Below the pieces are notes generated by a model that was given only the letters and a program-made list of their open reading frames with translations, did not search any database and was not told where the DNA came from. A program made the translations under genes and the position numbers. A DNA stretch of 58,117 nt from Symbiobacteriaceae bacterium (GTDB lineage: Bacteria; Bacillota; Sulfobacillia; Symbiobacteriales; Symbiobacteriaceae): NCBI GenBank assembly GCA_029239785.1, contig JARBUG010000027.1, positions 1 through 58,117 on the forward strand, in the 5' to 3' direction. Below, one piece after another: positions 38,487-47,800 of this stretch (the stretch's first letter is position 1; every line of letters begins with the position of its first letter).

Positions 38487-40397
38487 TTATTCGAGTTTGG
38501 CCTGGCCGCCCAAGTGCTCCAGCACCGCCTGCGCCGCATCGTGGGTCATGCCGGGCAGCGCGGCCAGTTCCTCAACCGTCGCCTCCCGGATCTTCTTGAT
38601 CGACCCGAACGCCTTCAGCAGTTCCTTCTTCCGCTTCGGCCCAATCCCCGGCACATCATCCAACCGGGAATGTGCCGCCGCCTTCCGGTGCAGCTTCCGG
38701 TGATACGTAATCGCAAACCGGTGCGCCTCATCGCGCACCCGCTGGAGTAAAAAGAGCGCCTGCGAGCCCCGGGTTACCTTGATCCACGCTTCCCGGCCTT
38801 CCTCGCACAGCAACTCCTCTTCCTTCGCCAGGCCGAACGTGGGAATATGCTCGACCCCCAGCGACCGCATGGCCTCGCGGGCGTAGCTCAACTGGCCCTT
38901 ACCGCCGTCGATTATCAGCAGGTCAGGGAAGAGCGCAAACTTCGGGTCCGAGCCGGCTCCGCCGTATTCGGCGCCTTCCTCGGCGGCTACGCCTTCCTCG
39001 ATCTCCTTCAGCCTGCCCTCCATGGCGGCCTCCCGCTCGGCCAGACCCCGCTTGAACCGACGGGTCACCGCTTCGGCCATGTTGGCAAAGTCGTTGTTCC
39101 GGTCCACCTTCATCTTGAAGCGGCGGTAATCATCCTTCTTCGGCTTGCCGCCTTCGAACACGACCATCGACGCGACCACTTCGGACCCTTGCGTATGCGA
39201 AATATCAAAGCACTCAATACGATATGGCAGCTTCTGCAGACCCAGCTCCGCCTGCAGTTGTTCCATGGCGCCCTCGGTGGCCGCCAGCTCCTGCTCCCGC
39301 TCCTTGTAGCGTTCGGTCATGCCCTCTTCGGCGTTCTTACGGACCATATCGACCAGATCCCGCTTGTCGCCCCGCTGGGGGCGCTTCAGGTTGACCTTGG
39401 CGCCACGCCGCTGCGACAGCCACGCCTCCAGCACCTCGGAATCTTCCGGCTCTTCGACTAGCAGGATCTCCCGGGGAATGAAAGTCGTCTGGCTGTAGTG
39501 CTGCTCAATAAAGGCTGATATGATCTCAGCGCCGGACATTTCATCGGCCCCGGTCATAATAAACTGGTCACGGCCGATCAGCTTGCCCTGCCTGATGAAG
39601 AAAACCTGCACGCAGGCCTCATCGTGGCGCCGGGCGTACGCAATCGCATCCAGATCCGTCACCTCATGGATGATGATCTTCTGCTTCTCTGTCACCTTAT
39701 CGATCGCGTAAATCTGGTCACGCAGTTCGGCCGCCTTCTCGAACTCCAGGTTCTCAGCGGCGTCTTCCATGCGGGTCCGAATGCGATCCGCTACCTCGTC
39801 GCTCTTCCCTTCCAGGAAGTTGGACAGATCCTTGACCGCCTGGGCGTATTCGGCCTGCTTGTCAAAGTCGGCCAGGCACGGCCCCAGGCACCGCCCGATG
39901 TGGAGCTGCAAGCAGCCCCGCGGGTGCTTGGCCGGGTCGTTACAGGTGCGCAGCGGAAAAAGCCGGCGGGCAAGCTTCATGGTGTCCCACATGGGCTGCG
40001 TGCTGGTGTAAGGCCCGAAGTACCGGGATCCGTCCTTACGCATGGAGCGCGCCACCAGCAACCTGGGCCACTTATCCCCCATGGTCAGCCGCAAATAGGG
40101 GTACTGCTTGTCGTCGCGCAGTCGAATGTTATATTTGGGTCGGTGCTTCTTGATGAGGTTATTCTCAAGAATGAGCGCCTCAATCTCGCTGTGTGTCACG
40201 ATGTGCTCAATATCGGCAATCTGACCGACCAAGGCCAGCACCTTGGCAGTCAAGTTCCGCGACGACTGGAAGTACTGGCGCACCCGGTTCTTCAAGTTGC
40301 GGGCCTTGCCAACGTAAATAACCCGCCCGGTCTCATCTTTGTACAAATAGCACCCGGGCTGGTCCGGAAGCAGTTTCAAATGAGCCTCCACGTCCAC
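38487..40397 (-). CDS. uvrC: Excinuclease ABC subunit UvrC
   Basis: Makes both incisions in nucleotide excision repair. GIY-YIG nuclease at the start (PGCYLYKDETGRVIYVGKA); a UvrB-binding motif with FEKAAELRDQI; an RNase H-like nuclease with CFDISHTQG and IDGGKGQL; and a helix-hairpin-helix tail (IPGIGPKRKKELLKAFG). GTG at 40397, with AGGTGAGG just upstream, gives 636 residues; an ATG 11 codons earlier has no binding site. No LexA box was seen here, unlike uvrA. Confidence 0.97.
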   Translation of the reverse strand: MDVEAHLKLLPDQPGCYLYKDETGRVIYVGKARNLKNRVRQYFQSSRNLTAKVLALVGQIADIEHIVTHSEIEALILENNLIKKHRPKYNIRLRDDKQYPYLRLTMGDKWPRLLVARSMRKDGSRYFGPYTSTQPMWDTMKLARRLFPLRTCNDPAKHPRGCLQLHIGRCLGPCLADFDKQAEYAQAVKDLSNFLEGKSDEVADRIRTRMEDAAENLEFEKAAELRDQIYAIDKVTEKQKIIIHEVTDLDAIAYARRHDEACVQVFFIRQGKLIGRDQFIMTGADEMSGAEIISAFIEQHYSQTTFIPREILLVEEPEDSEVLEAWLSQRRGAKVNLKRPQRGDKRDLVDMVRKNAEEGMTERYKEREQELAATEGAMEQLQAELGLQKLPYRIECFDISHTQGSEVVASMVVFEGGKPKKDDYRRFKMKVDRNNDFANMAEAVTRRFKRGLAEREAAMEGRLKEIEEGVAAEEGAEYGGAGSDPKFALFPDLLIIDGGKGQLSYAREAMRSLGVEHIPTFGLAKEEELLCEEGREAWIKVTRGSQALFLLQRVRDEAHRFAITYHRKLHRKAAAHSRLDDVPGIGPKRKKELLKAFGSIKKIREATVEELAALPGMTHDAAQAVLEHLGGQAKLE

Positions 40398-40451
40398 GGA
40401 CCTCACCTCACTTGCATCGTATTTTACCATACACGGGCGATCTGACGTAGA

Positions 40452-40482
40452 AAGCACCCCGCCATTCCAGGCCGGGGTGCTT
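40452..40482. terminator. Hairpin between uvrC and the anti-sigma gene
   Basis: AAGCACCCCG (40452-40461) with CGGGGTGCTT (40473-40482). The longer T-run (CGTTTTTGATTTTATT) is on the plus strand; on the minus strand it follows the anti-sigma stop by 11 bases and ends TTTCTACG. Confidence 0.65.
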
Positions 40483-40493
40483 CGTTTTTGATT

Positions 40494-40922
40494 TTATTGG
40501 GGCACCGTCGGAAAGTGCAGGTACGGCTTGACCGGAGCGGTTGCCGTGGCAGTCGCCGACGCCGTCTGGGTCGTGGGCTGGGGCTCGTCCTCGGCCGGGC
40601 GGGTAATGCGCGGTCCGTATGTCTGCTGGCTGCCCCGGTTGGGCGACGCCTGCGAAGTCGGTGTAGTACCGGTGTTGCCAGGCATGTTATCCATCGGAGG
40701 CAGGTTCGGAATCAGAGCAAACCAGAAAAAGCCGGCCGCCACAGCAAGCACCATGGCCGGGCGCCACTGTGCTCCCCGTACCAGCCATTGCCAGCGACGC
40801 TCGCGGCGGGCAGCGTCCTGGTCGAGCCGGCTGCTAATGTTCTTCCACATATCATCCGGGATCGGGACTTTCGCAGCCTCCCTGCGCAACTCGTCCCGGA
40901 TGGTCCGGTCGCTTGGTCGCAC
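40494..40922 (-). CDS. Putative membrane anti-sigma factor (non-zinc)
   Basis: 142 residues: a cytoplasmic N-terminal ~50 residues of charged helix (RDELRREAAKVPIPDDMWKN), one transmembrane helix (MVLAVAAGFFWFALI), and an outer Pro/Thr/Gln-rich low-complexity tail. There is no HxxxCxxC motif. Its position 20 bases after an ECF sigma gene makes anti-sigma the likely role. GTG with GGGGGTGA upstream. Confidence 0.75.
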   Translation of the reverse strand: MRPSDRTIRDELRREAAKVPIPDDMWKNISSRLDQDAARRERRWQWLVRGAQWRPAMVLAVAAGFFWFALIPNLPPMDNMPGNTGTTPTSQASPNRGSQQTYGPRITRPAEDEPQPTTQTASATATATAPVKPYLHFPTVPQ

Positions 40923-40942
40923 TGCGCTTCACCCCCAACTTA

Positions 40943-41593
40943 TTACACTGGGTTATTAGAGAGTCGGGCGTAGGAGAGCGCAACCAGATCCGGTCGGCCC
41001 ATTTTGCGGGCCATGGTGTTGCGGAGCAACTCTCTGGCTCGGTGCAGCCGGGACTTCACCGTTCCGGGCGGACAACCGATCACGGCGCCGATCTCCGTGT
41101 CGGAGAACTCGTGGAAGTACTTGAGCACCACCACGCTCCGATGTACGGGATCCAGCTGGCCAATCGCCCACCGCAGTACCGCGCGTTCTTCGCTTTCCAT
41201 CGCAGCCTCCTCCGGCTGCCAGTCGCGCTGCGCATACCCTGCGGTCCGCTCCCGGCTCACGTCGGGCATGGGCTCCAGGTCTTCCTTCACCTTGCGGCGT
41301 CGGAGAATGGTGATGGCCTCGTTCACCGCGACCCGGTAAAGCCACGACTTGAAACTGGACCGGAACTGGAACTTCTCAATGGAGCGGAACACCTTCAGAA
41401 ACGCTTCCTGCACGACATCCTGCGCCAGGCTGCCATCTCGCACCACGAGGTACGAGAACCGGAAGACATCGTCGCGGTACATTGAAAAGATCTCCTCAAA
41501 TGCCAGACGATCGCCGGCTTGGCACCGTTGGATCAGGAGAATCTCCTCATCATGCCCGTACGTGACGGGCTCCAATTCGGCCACCACGCTCAC
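40943..41593 (-). CDS. ECF RNA polymerase sigma factor
   Basis: Second ECF sigma of the window. Region 2: FEEIFSMYRDDVFRFSYLVV, then AQDVVQEAFLKVFRSIEKF and FKSWLYRVAVNEAITILRRR (given in parts). Region 4: LDPVHRSVVVLKYFHEFSD, then IGAVIGCPPGTVKSRLHRARE. About 216 residues from a GTG at 41593; GTGs at 41587 and 41584 are equally possible. A long frame upstream is not supported. A GGAATC...GTCT pair 16 bases apart in the leader (about 41630-41665) resembles an ECF promoter and could be autoregulatory. Confidence 0.9.
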   Translation of the reverse strand: MSVVAELEPVTYGHDEEILLIQRCQAGDRLAFEEIFSMYRDDVFRFSYLVVRDGSLAQDVVQEAFLKVFRSIEKFQFRSSFKSWLYRVAVNEAITILRRRKVKEDLEPMPDVSRERTAGYAQRDWQPEEAAMESEERAVLRWAIGQLDPVHRSVVVLKYFHEFSDTEIGAVIGCPPGTVKSRLHRARELLRNTMARKMGRPDLVALSYARLSNNPV

Positions 41594-41744
41594 CCCCGTC
41601 TCGAAACCTGGCTTGCAAACAGTTTGGCATGGTCGAGACATTGTGTAAAGGGCTGATTCCATTGCGGTTGTGTCTAATGAGATGCTTCGAGCGGGGGCCG
41701 GGTTCATTATTTCGTTTTTCGAAACATCGCGTTTTTGTGCCAAC

Positions 41745-43724
41745 CTACTGTTTCCTGGTGTGGACGGGGCGCCCCATCCGCCACTCATATACGTGCACCC
41801 ACGACGTCTGGTTTTCGCCGTTGCTTTCAAAGGTGATCAGCGCTGACCAGCCAGGCAGGCCCCGGGTTTCCCGAATCAGCCGGGCCAAATCGGCCCGGGC
41901 CGGACGCTGGGCCGGGTGCTCCGCCCCATACTTGCGCAGGGCCGCGATGATCGCGTAGGCGGCGTCATACCCATAGCCTGCGTACCCGCGGGACGCCTTG
42001 CCAAAAACCTGTTCATATTTGCGCTTGAACTGGTCCACCTGTTCGGCCGTCAGGCGGGTAAAATAAACACCCTGGGCGTCTGCGTCAACGTACGGCAGGA
42101 ATTGGGTCGGCGCAAAGGCCTCCTGGGTGCCCAGGAACGGCAGCATCACCTCAAGGGAGCGCAAGGAGCGGATTAGGTCCACCGCCAATTGGCTGCTGCC
42201 GGCGTAGTAAACCGCTTCAGCGCGGGCATCGGCCAGGTGCTTCTTCAACTCCGCCGCATCGAAGGCTGCCGATACCTTCAGGGAGCCGGATAGCGGGAGG
42301 CCAATCACGGCAGCCCCTTCGGTAAACGCCTTCACCTGGACGGCGGCATCTGGCGACCCGTCTTCCAAAATGAACACGTTGCCGACCCTGAGCTGACCTT
42401 TGGCAAAGTTGGCAAGGGCGGGGTTCTGCCGGCCGCTGTTGGCAACGACGCGGTTAAAATGGGAAAACCCCCGGTCGGCCAAATCATCGGCGCCGGCCGT
42501 AGGCGCCACCAACGGCACACCGGTAAGCGAGAGCGCTTCGGCAATCGCCCGGGTCGTCTGGTTTTCCAGGCTGCCCACAACGCCGATGACTTCGGGGTCC
42601 TGTACCGCCATCGTCACCCGATCGCGGGCCAGGGTCGGTGAACCGGCATCATCAAGCCGCTTGATGGAGACGTCGTAGCCAACGCTCAACAGCGCTTCCC
42701 GGTTGTCACGCAGCGCCATCTCGACGCCGTCGGCGAGTTCTTCGCCTTCCACGTCATAGTTGCCGGTGCGCGGTGTAACCGTAACCAACGTCAGACTGAT
42801 GGGCTGAATGGCCGTTGTCGGCTGGCAGCCGGCGGTGGGCGTCAGTGCCGACCACTCGCGAACCATATTGACGATATCCGCGGTGGGCCGAGCCCATCCG
42901 ACCTCGGCCGGAGCGCCGGAGAGAATCGTGACACCGATCACCTGACCGGTCGACTGTTTCACCAGCGGACCACCACTGGTGCCGTTAACCACGGTCACGC
43001 CGCCGAATTTCACCAGGCCCTCATGATACCGGCCTTCTGCCCGCTGCGGGTCGTCAAGCTTCGTCACGGTTGCCGAGAGCCGGGTGTTGTTGCCGGTGCT
43101 GCGCGGGTGGCCGATCACGTATGTTTCGTCACCGACCCGGGCCGGTGTTTTCTCAGTGGACATTTCCAGCCGGTCGGGCCATTTCTCCAGGGTTTTCACA
43201 TGCAGCAGTGCGATGTCAAGGGCCATGTCGTAATTCAGCACCGTGCCCTGGTGCTGGTGGCCGTCATCATCGGTCACGGTCACACAGCCGACGCCGTCAA
43301 CCACGTGCTGGGCCGTCACCACGTGCCCCTTTTCGTCGATGATGAAGCCCGAGCCCATCTTCTGATCTGTCGTCGAAATGGCTACCACGGACCGGAGATA
43401 CCCGGCGGTCTCCTGCGGGTTTTCCTGGCTCAGGTTGGGGAGCGACTTTCCGGGAAGCGAGGGATCCGTTCCGGTGACTGCTGCGGGCAGCACCGGCCAC
43501 CTGCCGGCCCGATAGCGGAATCCGCCGAGCGAACCGACGCTAAAGACCAGCAGTAAGACCGTTAGCAGCAGCCACACCGCCACGTGCCGTTCCTGACGGG
43601 AGCGACGCCGGAGGGGCGGTGCAACAGCCGATGTTTGGCTCTGTGGTGTGCCGCAGCGGTCACAATAACGGGCGCCCGCTGAAAGCGCTGCGCCGCAGTA
43701 AGGACATGTAGGATGTGCCGGCAC
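41745..43724 (-). CDS. Zinc-ribbon/TM/trypsin-like protease/periplasmic-binding fusion
   Basis: Four parts in one 659-residue protein. Zinc ribbon at 7-24 (CPYC...CDRC). Transmembrane helix at about 48-66 after a basic stretch, so the rest is outside. HtrA-type serine protease domain (~110-290) with an intact triad: His140 (TAQHVVD), Asp170 (DIALL) and Ser250 (GTSGGP). Then, from ~305 to the end, a type I periplasmic ligand-binding domain as in branched-chain amino acid or amide receptors (GEELADGVEMAL, VIGVVGSLENQTTRAIAEAL, GVPLVAPTA). GTG at 43724 with AAGGAGAG upstream. The architecture suggests a surface protease controlled by a small ligand; substrate unknown. No PDZ domain. Confidence 0.9.
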   Translation of the reverse strand: MPAHPTCPYCGAALSAGARYCDRCGTPQSQTSAVAPPLRRRSRQERHVAVWLLLTVLLLVFSVGSLGGFRYRAGRWPVLPAAVTGTDPSLPGKSLPNLSQENPQETAGYLRSVVAISTTDQKMGSGFIIDEKGHVVTAQHVVDGVGCVTVTDDDGHQHQGTVLNYDMALDIALLHVKTLEKWPDRLEMSTEKTPARVGDETYVIGHPRSTGNNTRLSATVTKLDDPQRAEGRYHEGLVKFGGVTVVNGTSGGPLVKQSTGQVIGVTILSGAPAEVGWARPTADIVNMVREWSALTPTAGCQPTTAIQPISLTLVTVTPRTGNYDVEGEELADGVEMALRDNREALLSVGYDVSIKRLDDAGSPTLARDRVTMAVQDPEVIGVVGSLENQTTRAIAEALSLTGVPLVAPTAGADDLADRGFSHFNRVVANSGRQNPALANFAKGQLRVGNVFILEDGSPDAAVQVKAFTEGAAVIGLPLSGSLKVSAAFDAAELKKHLADARAEAVYYAGSSQLAVDLIRSLRSLEVMLPFLGTQEAFAPTQFLPYVDADAQGVYFTRLTAEQVDQFKRKYEQVFGKASRGYAGYGYDAAYAIIAALRKYGAEHPAQRPARADLARLIRETRGLPGWSALITFESNGENQTSWVHVYEWRMGRPVHTRKQ

Positions 43725-43784
43725 AATACTCTCTCCTTGTCGGAAGGGCACGGGGAGCGCGCCGCCGAAATACCTATTGATGAT

Positions 43785-43809
43785 GACCGATACGTCGGTC
43801 CCATATAGT
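43785..43809 (+). promoter_or_regulatory. Palindrome and -10 box before the second CPBP gene
   Basis: GACCGA-TACG-TCGGTC (43785-43800) is a 6+4+6 inverted repeat, directly followed by TATAGT (43804-43809). No good -35 at normal spacing. It lies in the divergent region shared with the protease fusion. Confidence 0.55.
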
Positions 43810-43843
43810 ATATCACTAAAAAGCTTAACGGAGGCTTATCTCT

Positions 43844-44590
43844 TTGGAGGATAACGTTCAACAAAAAGCGACAGGCCCTCGTCTAAAGCCCATTCTCTGG
43901 CTGGTTGGACTGGTCGTGGCCTTCTTTGCCATCCAGTTTCTTGCCTCCTGGATCGCCTTCACCATGAAACTGAGCCCGCTGGCTTCGGCCTCGGTTACGC
44001 AGGCGGGCATTATGCTGGTCGCCTTCGCGTTTGCGGTGGCAGACGGCGGCGGAGTGCGCAGCCTTGGCCTGATTGCGCCCTGGAAGGGGTACGACGCTGC
44101 GGTCATTCCCGGCGTGCTGCTCCTGCATATTGTCGGCAGTATTTTTACGGTGGTCATTTTGATTGCGGCCGGGCTATACAACCCCGAGGCCGGCCAAGGC
44201 GCCGTGAATACCTTCTCTACGTTCGGCGATCTTGATATGGGCTCCATGACGCTGTCGGCTTTGGGCCTGTCGCTTCAGGCTGGCATAGGCGAGGAGGTCC
44301 TGTTCCGCGGCTACTTGATTACCCGGCTGGAGCGGGCCGGGTTGAAATGGTGGGCATGCATTCTGCTCAGCGCCCTGGTTTTCGGGCTGGTTCACGTTCC
44401 CGGGTACGGCTGGGCCGCATCGCTGCCCAAGGCAATCTGGCTGGGCATTCCCACAGCGGCCTACTTCTGGTTCCGGCGCAACCTGGGGCCGCTCATGGTG
44501 GCGCACACGGTCCTGGACTTCTCGCTCTTCATGCTGTTGGGACTGATACTCCGGCTCACCGGGGGGCAGATTCCGACCGGGTCCTTCTAG
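43844..44590 (+). CDS. CPBP-family intramembrane metalloprotease
   Basis: Second CPBP protein, 248 residues, seven to eight helices. EEVLFRGYLI, then VFGLVHVPGYG, then VAHTVLDF: the catalytic Glu, His and second His are all present. TTG start with CGGAGG upstream. Divergent from the protease fusion, so the two may be coregulated. Confidence 0.9.
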   Translation: MEDNVQQKATGPRLKPILWLVGLVVAFFAIQFLASWIAFTMKLSPLASASVTQAGIMLVAFAFAVADGGGVRSLGLIAPWKGYDAAVIPGVLLLHIVGSIFTVVILIAAGLYNPEAGQGAVNTFSTFGDLDMGSMTLSALGLSLQAGIGEEVLFRGYLITRLERAGLKWWACILLSALVFGLVHVPGYGWAASLPKAIWLGIPTAAYFWFRRNLGPLMVAHTVLDFSLFMLLGLILRLTGGQIPTGSF

Positions 44591-44708
44591 CCGATAGTCA
44601 CGTTCTTTCTTGACCTAGCACTTCTACGTGGCAGAGCCCTACACCGGGAAGCCGGCCATTGGGTTACGGTCCAGGGCCGTTCCAGTTGCCTGCCAGTTAG
44701 TACGAAAA

Positions 44709-44736
44709 AGCGGAGGCGCCTTGGTGCGCCTCCGCT
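44709..44736 (-). terminator. Terminator of uvrA
   Basis: A perfect 11-bp stem (44709-44719 with 44726-44736), followed on the minus strand by TTTTTCGT, just past the uvrA stop. Confidence 0.88.
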
Positions 44737-44742
44737 CCTGTT

Positions 44743-47607
44743 TTAGTCGTCGCCCGCAGCCACTTCCATGGCGTGCTGTTCCCGCTGGCGGTCCATGTGC
44801 CGCTTAAGGAAGATGCCCGTGTAGCTGCCCTGGACTTCGCAGACCTGCTCCGGTGTGCCTTCGGCGATGATTTCGCCGCCGCGGTTGCCACCTTCGGGAC
44901 CCAGGTCGATGATCCAGTCGGCCTGCTTAATGACATCGAGGTTGTGCTCGATGACCAGCACTGTATCGCCGTTGTCCACCAGGCGCTGGAGCACCTCCAG
45001 CAGCTTGTGCACATCGGCCGTGTGCAGGCCGGTCGTAGGCTCGTCCAGGATGTAGATCGTTTTTCCCTGCGAGCGCCGCGATAGCTCGGTAGCCAACTTA
45101 ACCCGCTGTGCCTCGCCGCCCGACAGCTGCGTGGCCGGCTGCCCCAGCTTGATATAGCCCAGGCCAACGTCCTGCATGGTCTGCATCTTCTTATAGATGC
45201 GCGGAATGGGTCGGAAGAACTCGACCGCATCATCGACCGTCAGGTCAAGAATTTCAGCGATGTTCTTGCCCTTGTAATGGACCTCCAGCGTCTCCCGGTT
45301 GTAGCGGGCGCCCTTGCAGACTTCGCAGGGCACATACACATCGGGCAGGAAGTGCATTTCGATCTTAAGAATGCCGTCGCCCTTGCACGCCTCGCACCGG
45401 CCGCCCCGCACGTTGAAGGAGAACCGGCCCTGCTTGTAGCCGCGCATCTTCGCTTCAGGGGTCTGGGCCATCAGGTCGCGAATCAGGTCGAAAACGCCGG
45501 TGTAGGTCGCCGGGTTGGACCGCGGCGTCCGCCCGATGGGCGACTGGTCGATGTCGATCACTTTTTCGAGGTGCTCAAGCCCTTCAATGGCCTCGTGGGC
45601 GCCGGGCCGCTGGCGGGCACGGTTCAGGTCGGCCGCCAGCCGTTTGTAGAGAATCTCGTTGACGAGCGTCGATTTGCCGGAGCCGGACACGCCGGTAACG
45701 CAGGTAAACGTGCCCAGCGGCAGGTTGAACGTCACGTCTTTGAGGTTGTTTTCGCGGGCGCCAATCACCCGCAGCCACTTGCCGTTCGGCTTGCGCCGCT
45801 GCAGCGGAATGGGAATTTCTTTGCGACCGCTCAGGTAAGCGCCGGTGGCCGACCCCTCGTTGGCCAGAATCACATCCAGCGGGCCGCTGCCAAGAATTTC
45901 GCCGCCGTGCACGCCTGCGCCGGGACCGATATCGACGATCCAGTCGGCTGTGCGCATGGTGTCTTCATCGTGCTCAACCACGATCAGCGTGTTGCCCAGG
46001 TCACGCAGGCGCTTGAGCGTGGCGATCAGCTTTTCGTTGTCGCGCTGGTGCAGGCCAATGGACGGCTCGTCCAGGATGTAGAGCACACCGACCAGATGCG
46101 AACCGATTTGCGTCGCCAGCCGGATACGCTGCGCCTCGCCGCCTGAAAGGGTGCCCGCCGCCCGGTGCAGTGTCAGGTAATCGAGCCCGACGTTGACCAG
46201 GAAGCCAAGCCGCTCGTTGACTTCCTTCAGAATCCGATTGCCGATGATCTGCTCTCGGGACGTCAGGGCCAGTCGGCTGAAGAACTCCCGGAGATGGAGC
46301 ACGTCCATTTCGGTCACATCGGCGATGGAGATGCCCCCCACCTTGACCGCCAGCGACTCGGGCTTGAGCCGCTTGCCCTTACAGGCCGGGCAGGGCTTGA
46401 GGGACATGAATTCTTCGATTTGCTCCCGGATGTACTCGGAGGATGTCTCCTTGTAGTTCCGCTCCAGGTGCTTGACCATACCATCGAAGATGACTTCGTA
46501 GGTTTTGACTTGTCCATAGGCGTTTTCGTACTTGAACTTGACCTTCTGGTCAGGATAGCCGAAGAGCAGATATTCACCGAACTTGGGGTCCTGCTCGTTC
46601 AGCGGCACGTTCTTTTTGATGCCGTGAATGTCGCAGAGGCCGTCCACCATGCCCATGAACCACTGCTGGGTGGAGTTCGCCCAGGGCACAAGGGCGCCGT
46701 CATCAATCGACTTGGTGCGGTCGATGAGCAGCTCGGGCTCGATTTCAATGTTATGCCCAAGGCCGGTACAGGCCGGGCAGGCGCCGAAGGGGTTATTAAA
46801 GGAGAACATGCGGGGCTGCGGCTCATCAATAGACGTGCCGCAGTCGGGGCAGGCAAAGTTCTGGCTGAAGAGCAACTCGGTGCCGCCGATAACATCGATG
46901 GTGACGATGCCGCCGGTTTGCTTGGTGGCCGTTTCGAGGGAATCGGCCAGGCGCTTGCCAATGTCGGACCGCACCACGAGGCGGTCCACAACGACCTCGA
47001 TGGTGTGCTTCTTCTTTTTGTCGAGTGCGGGCGCTTCGGCCGTGACGTCCATGACTTCGCCGTCCACCCGCATGCGGACGAACCCGCCCTTGCGGATATC
47101 TTCGAAGATCTTTTCGTGCTCGCCCTTGCGGCCGCGCACCAGCGGCGCCAGCACCTGAATGCGGGTGCCCTCTTCCATTTGCAGAATGGTGTCGACCATT
47201 TGCTCGACGGTCTGCTGCGAAATGGGCTTGCCGCAGGTCGGGCAGTGGGGCCGGCCAATGCGGGCGAAGAGCAGGCGGAGGTAGTCGTATATTTCCGTAA
47301 CCGTGCCCACTGTGGAGCGCGGGTTACGGGAGGTGGTTTTCTGGTCGATGGAGATGGCCGGTGAGAGACCTTCAATATAGTCAACGTCCGGCTTGTCCAT
47401 TTGCCCGAGGAACTGGCGGGCGTAGGAACTGAGCGATTCCACATACCGGCGCTGCCCCTCGGCATAGATTGTTTCAAACGCCAGGGACGACTTGCCGGAA
47501 CCGGAAACACCCGTAAAGACGATTAGTTTTTCGCGCGGAATTTCGATGTCAACGTTCTTCAGGTTGTGCTCGCGCGCACCCTTCACGATGATTTTATCTT
47601 TCGCCAT
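44743..47607 (-). CDS. uvrA: Excinuclease ABC subunit UvrA
   Basis: DNA damage recognition ATPase of nucleotide excision repair. Two ABC ATPase modules: [10 protein letters not shown] and [12 protein letters not shown], then [10 protein letters not shown] and [12 protein letters not shown]. Zinc sites CPTCGKPI..., CPDCG..., CPACKGKR and CEACKGDG...CEVCKGAR. 954 residues from the ATG at 47607, with GAGGAGGG upstream. Single gene with strong terminator. A LexA box overlaps its promoter. Confidence 0.98.
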   Translation of the reverse strand: MAKDKIIVKGAREHNLKNVDIEIPREKLIVFTGVSGSGKSSLAFETIYAEGQRRYVESLSSYARQFLGQMDKPDVDYIEGLSPAISIDQKTTSRNPRSTVGTVTEIYDYLRLLFARIGRPHCPTCGKPISQQTVEQMVDTILQMEEGTRIQVLAPLVRGRKGEHEKIFEDIRKGGFVRMRVDGEVMDVTAEAPALDKKKKHTIEVVVDRLVVRSDIGKRLADSLETATKQTGGIVTIDVIGGTELLFSQNFACPDCGTSIDEPQPRMFSFNNPFGACPACTGLGHNIEIEPELLIDRTKSIDDGALVPWANSTQQWFMGMVDGLCDIHGIKKNVPLNEQDPKFGEYLLFGYPDQKVKFKYENAYGQVKTYEVIFDGMVKHLERNYKETSSEYIREQIEEFMSLKPCPACKGKRLKPESLAVKVGGISIADVTEMDVLHLREFFSRLALTSREQIIGNRILKEVNERLGFLVNVGLDYLTLHRAAGTLSGGEAQRIRLATQIGSHLVGVLYILDEPSIGLHQRDNEKLIATLKRLRDLGNTLIVVEHDEDTMRTADWIVDIGPGAGVHGGEILGSGPLDVILANEGSATGAYLSGRKEIPIPLQRRKPNGKWLRVIGARENNLKDVTFNLPLGTFTCVTGVSGSGKSTLVNEILYKRLAADLNRARQRPGAHEAIEGLEHLEKVIDIDQSPIGRTPRSNPATYTGVFDLIRDLMAQTPEAKMRGYKQGRFSFNVRGGRCEACKGDGILKIEMHFLPDVYVPCEVCKGARYNRETLEVHYKGKNIAEILDLTVDDAVEFFRPIPRIYKKMQTMQDVGLGYIKLGQPATQLSGGEAQRVKLATELSRRSQGKTIYILDEPTTGLHTADVHKLLEVLQRLVDNGDTVLVIEHNLDVIKQADWIIDLGPEGGNRGGEIIAEGTPEQVCEVQGSYTGIFLKRHMDRQREQHAMEVAAGDD

Positions 47608-47701
47608 AGGAACCCTCCTCTGCCCCACGCATGCGTAACGTCAAACGCGGCGTGCAACATTACGATTTTACCACAACTCGTCTCGCAATGCAGACGCCGA
47701 A

Positions 47702-47737
47702 ATTGTACCACTTCCGAACACAAGTTCGCAACCGAAC
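47702..47737 (-). promoter_or_regulatory. uvrA promoter with LexA (DinR) box
   Basis: On the minus strand TTGCGA (47726-47731), 18 bases, TACAAT (47702-47707). CGAACACAAGTTCG (47715-47728) is a perfect Gram-positive SOS box (CGAAC-N4-GTTCG) between and over the promoter elements. A further CGAAC half (47733-47737) follows at the same spacing. SOS control of uvrA is expected. Confidence 0.88.
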
Positions 47738-47800
47738 GCGAGCAAACAATATGATACACTAGGAGAGATGCCGCAAGCCGTATCGACTGGAGCAATATTC

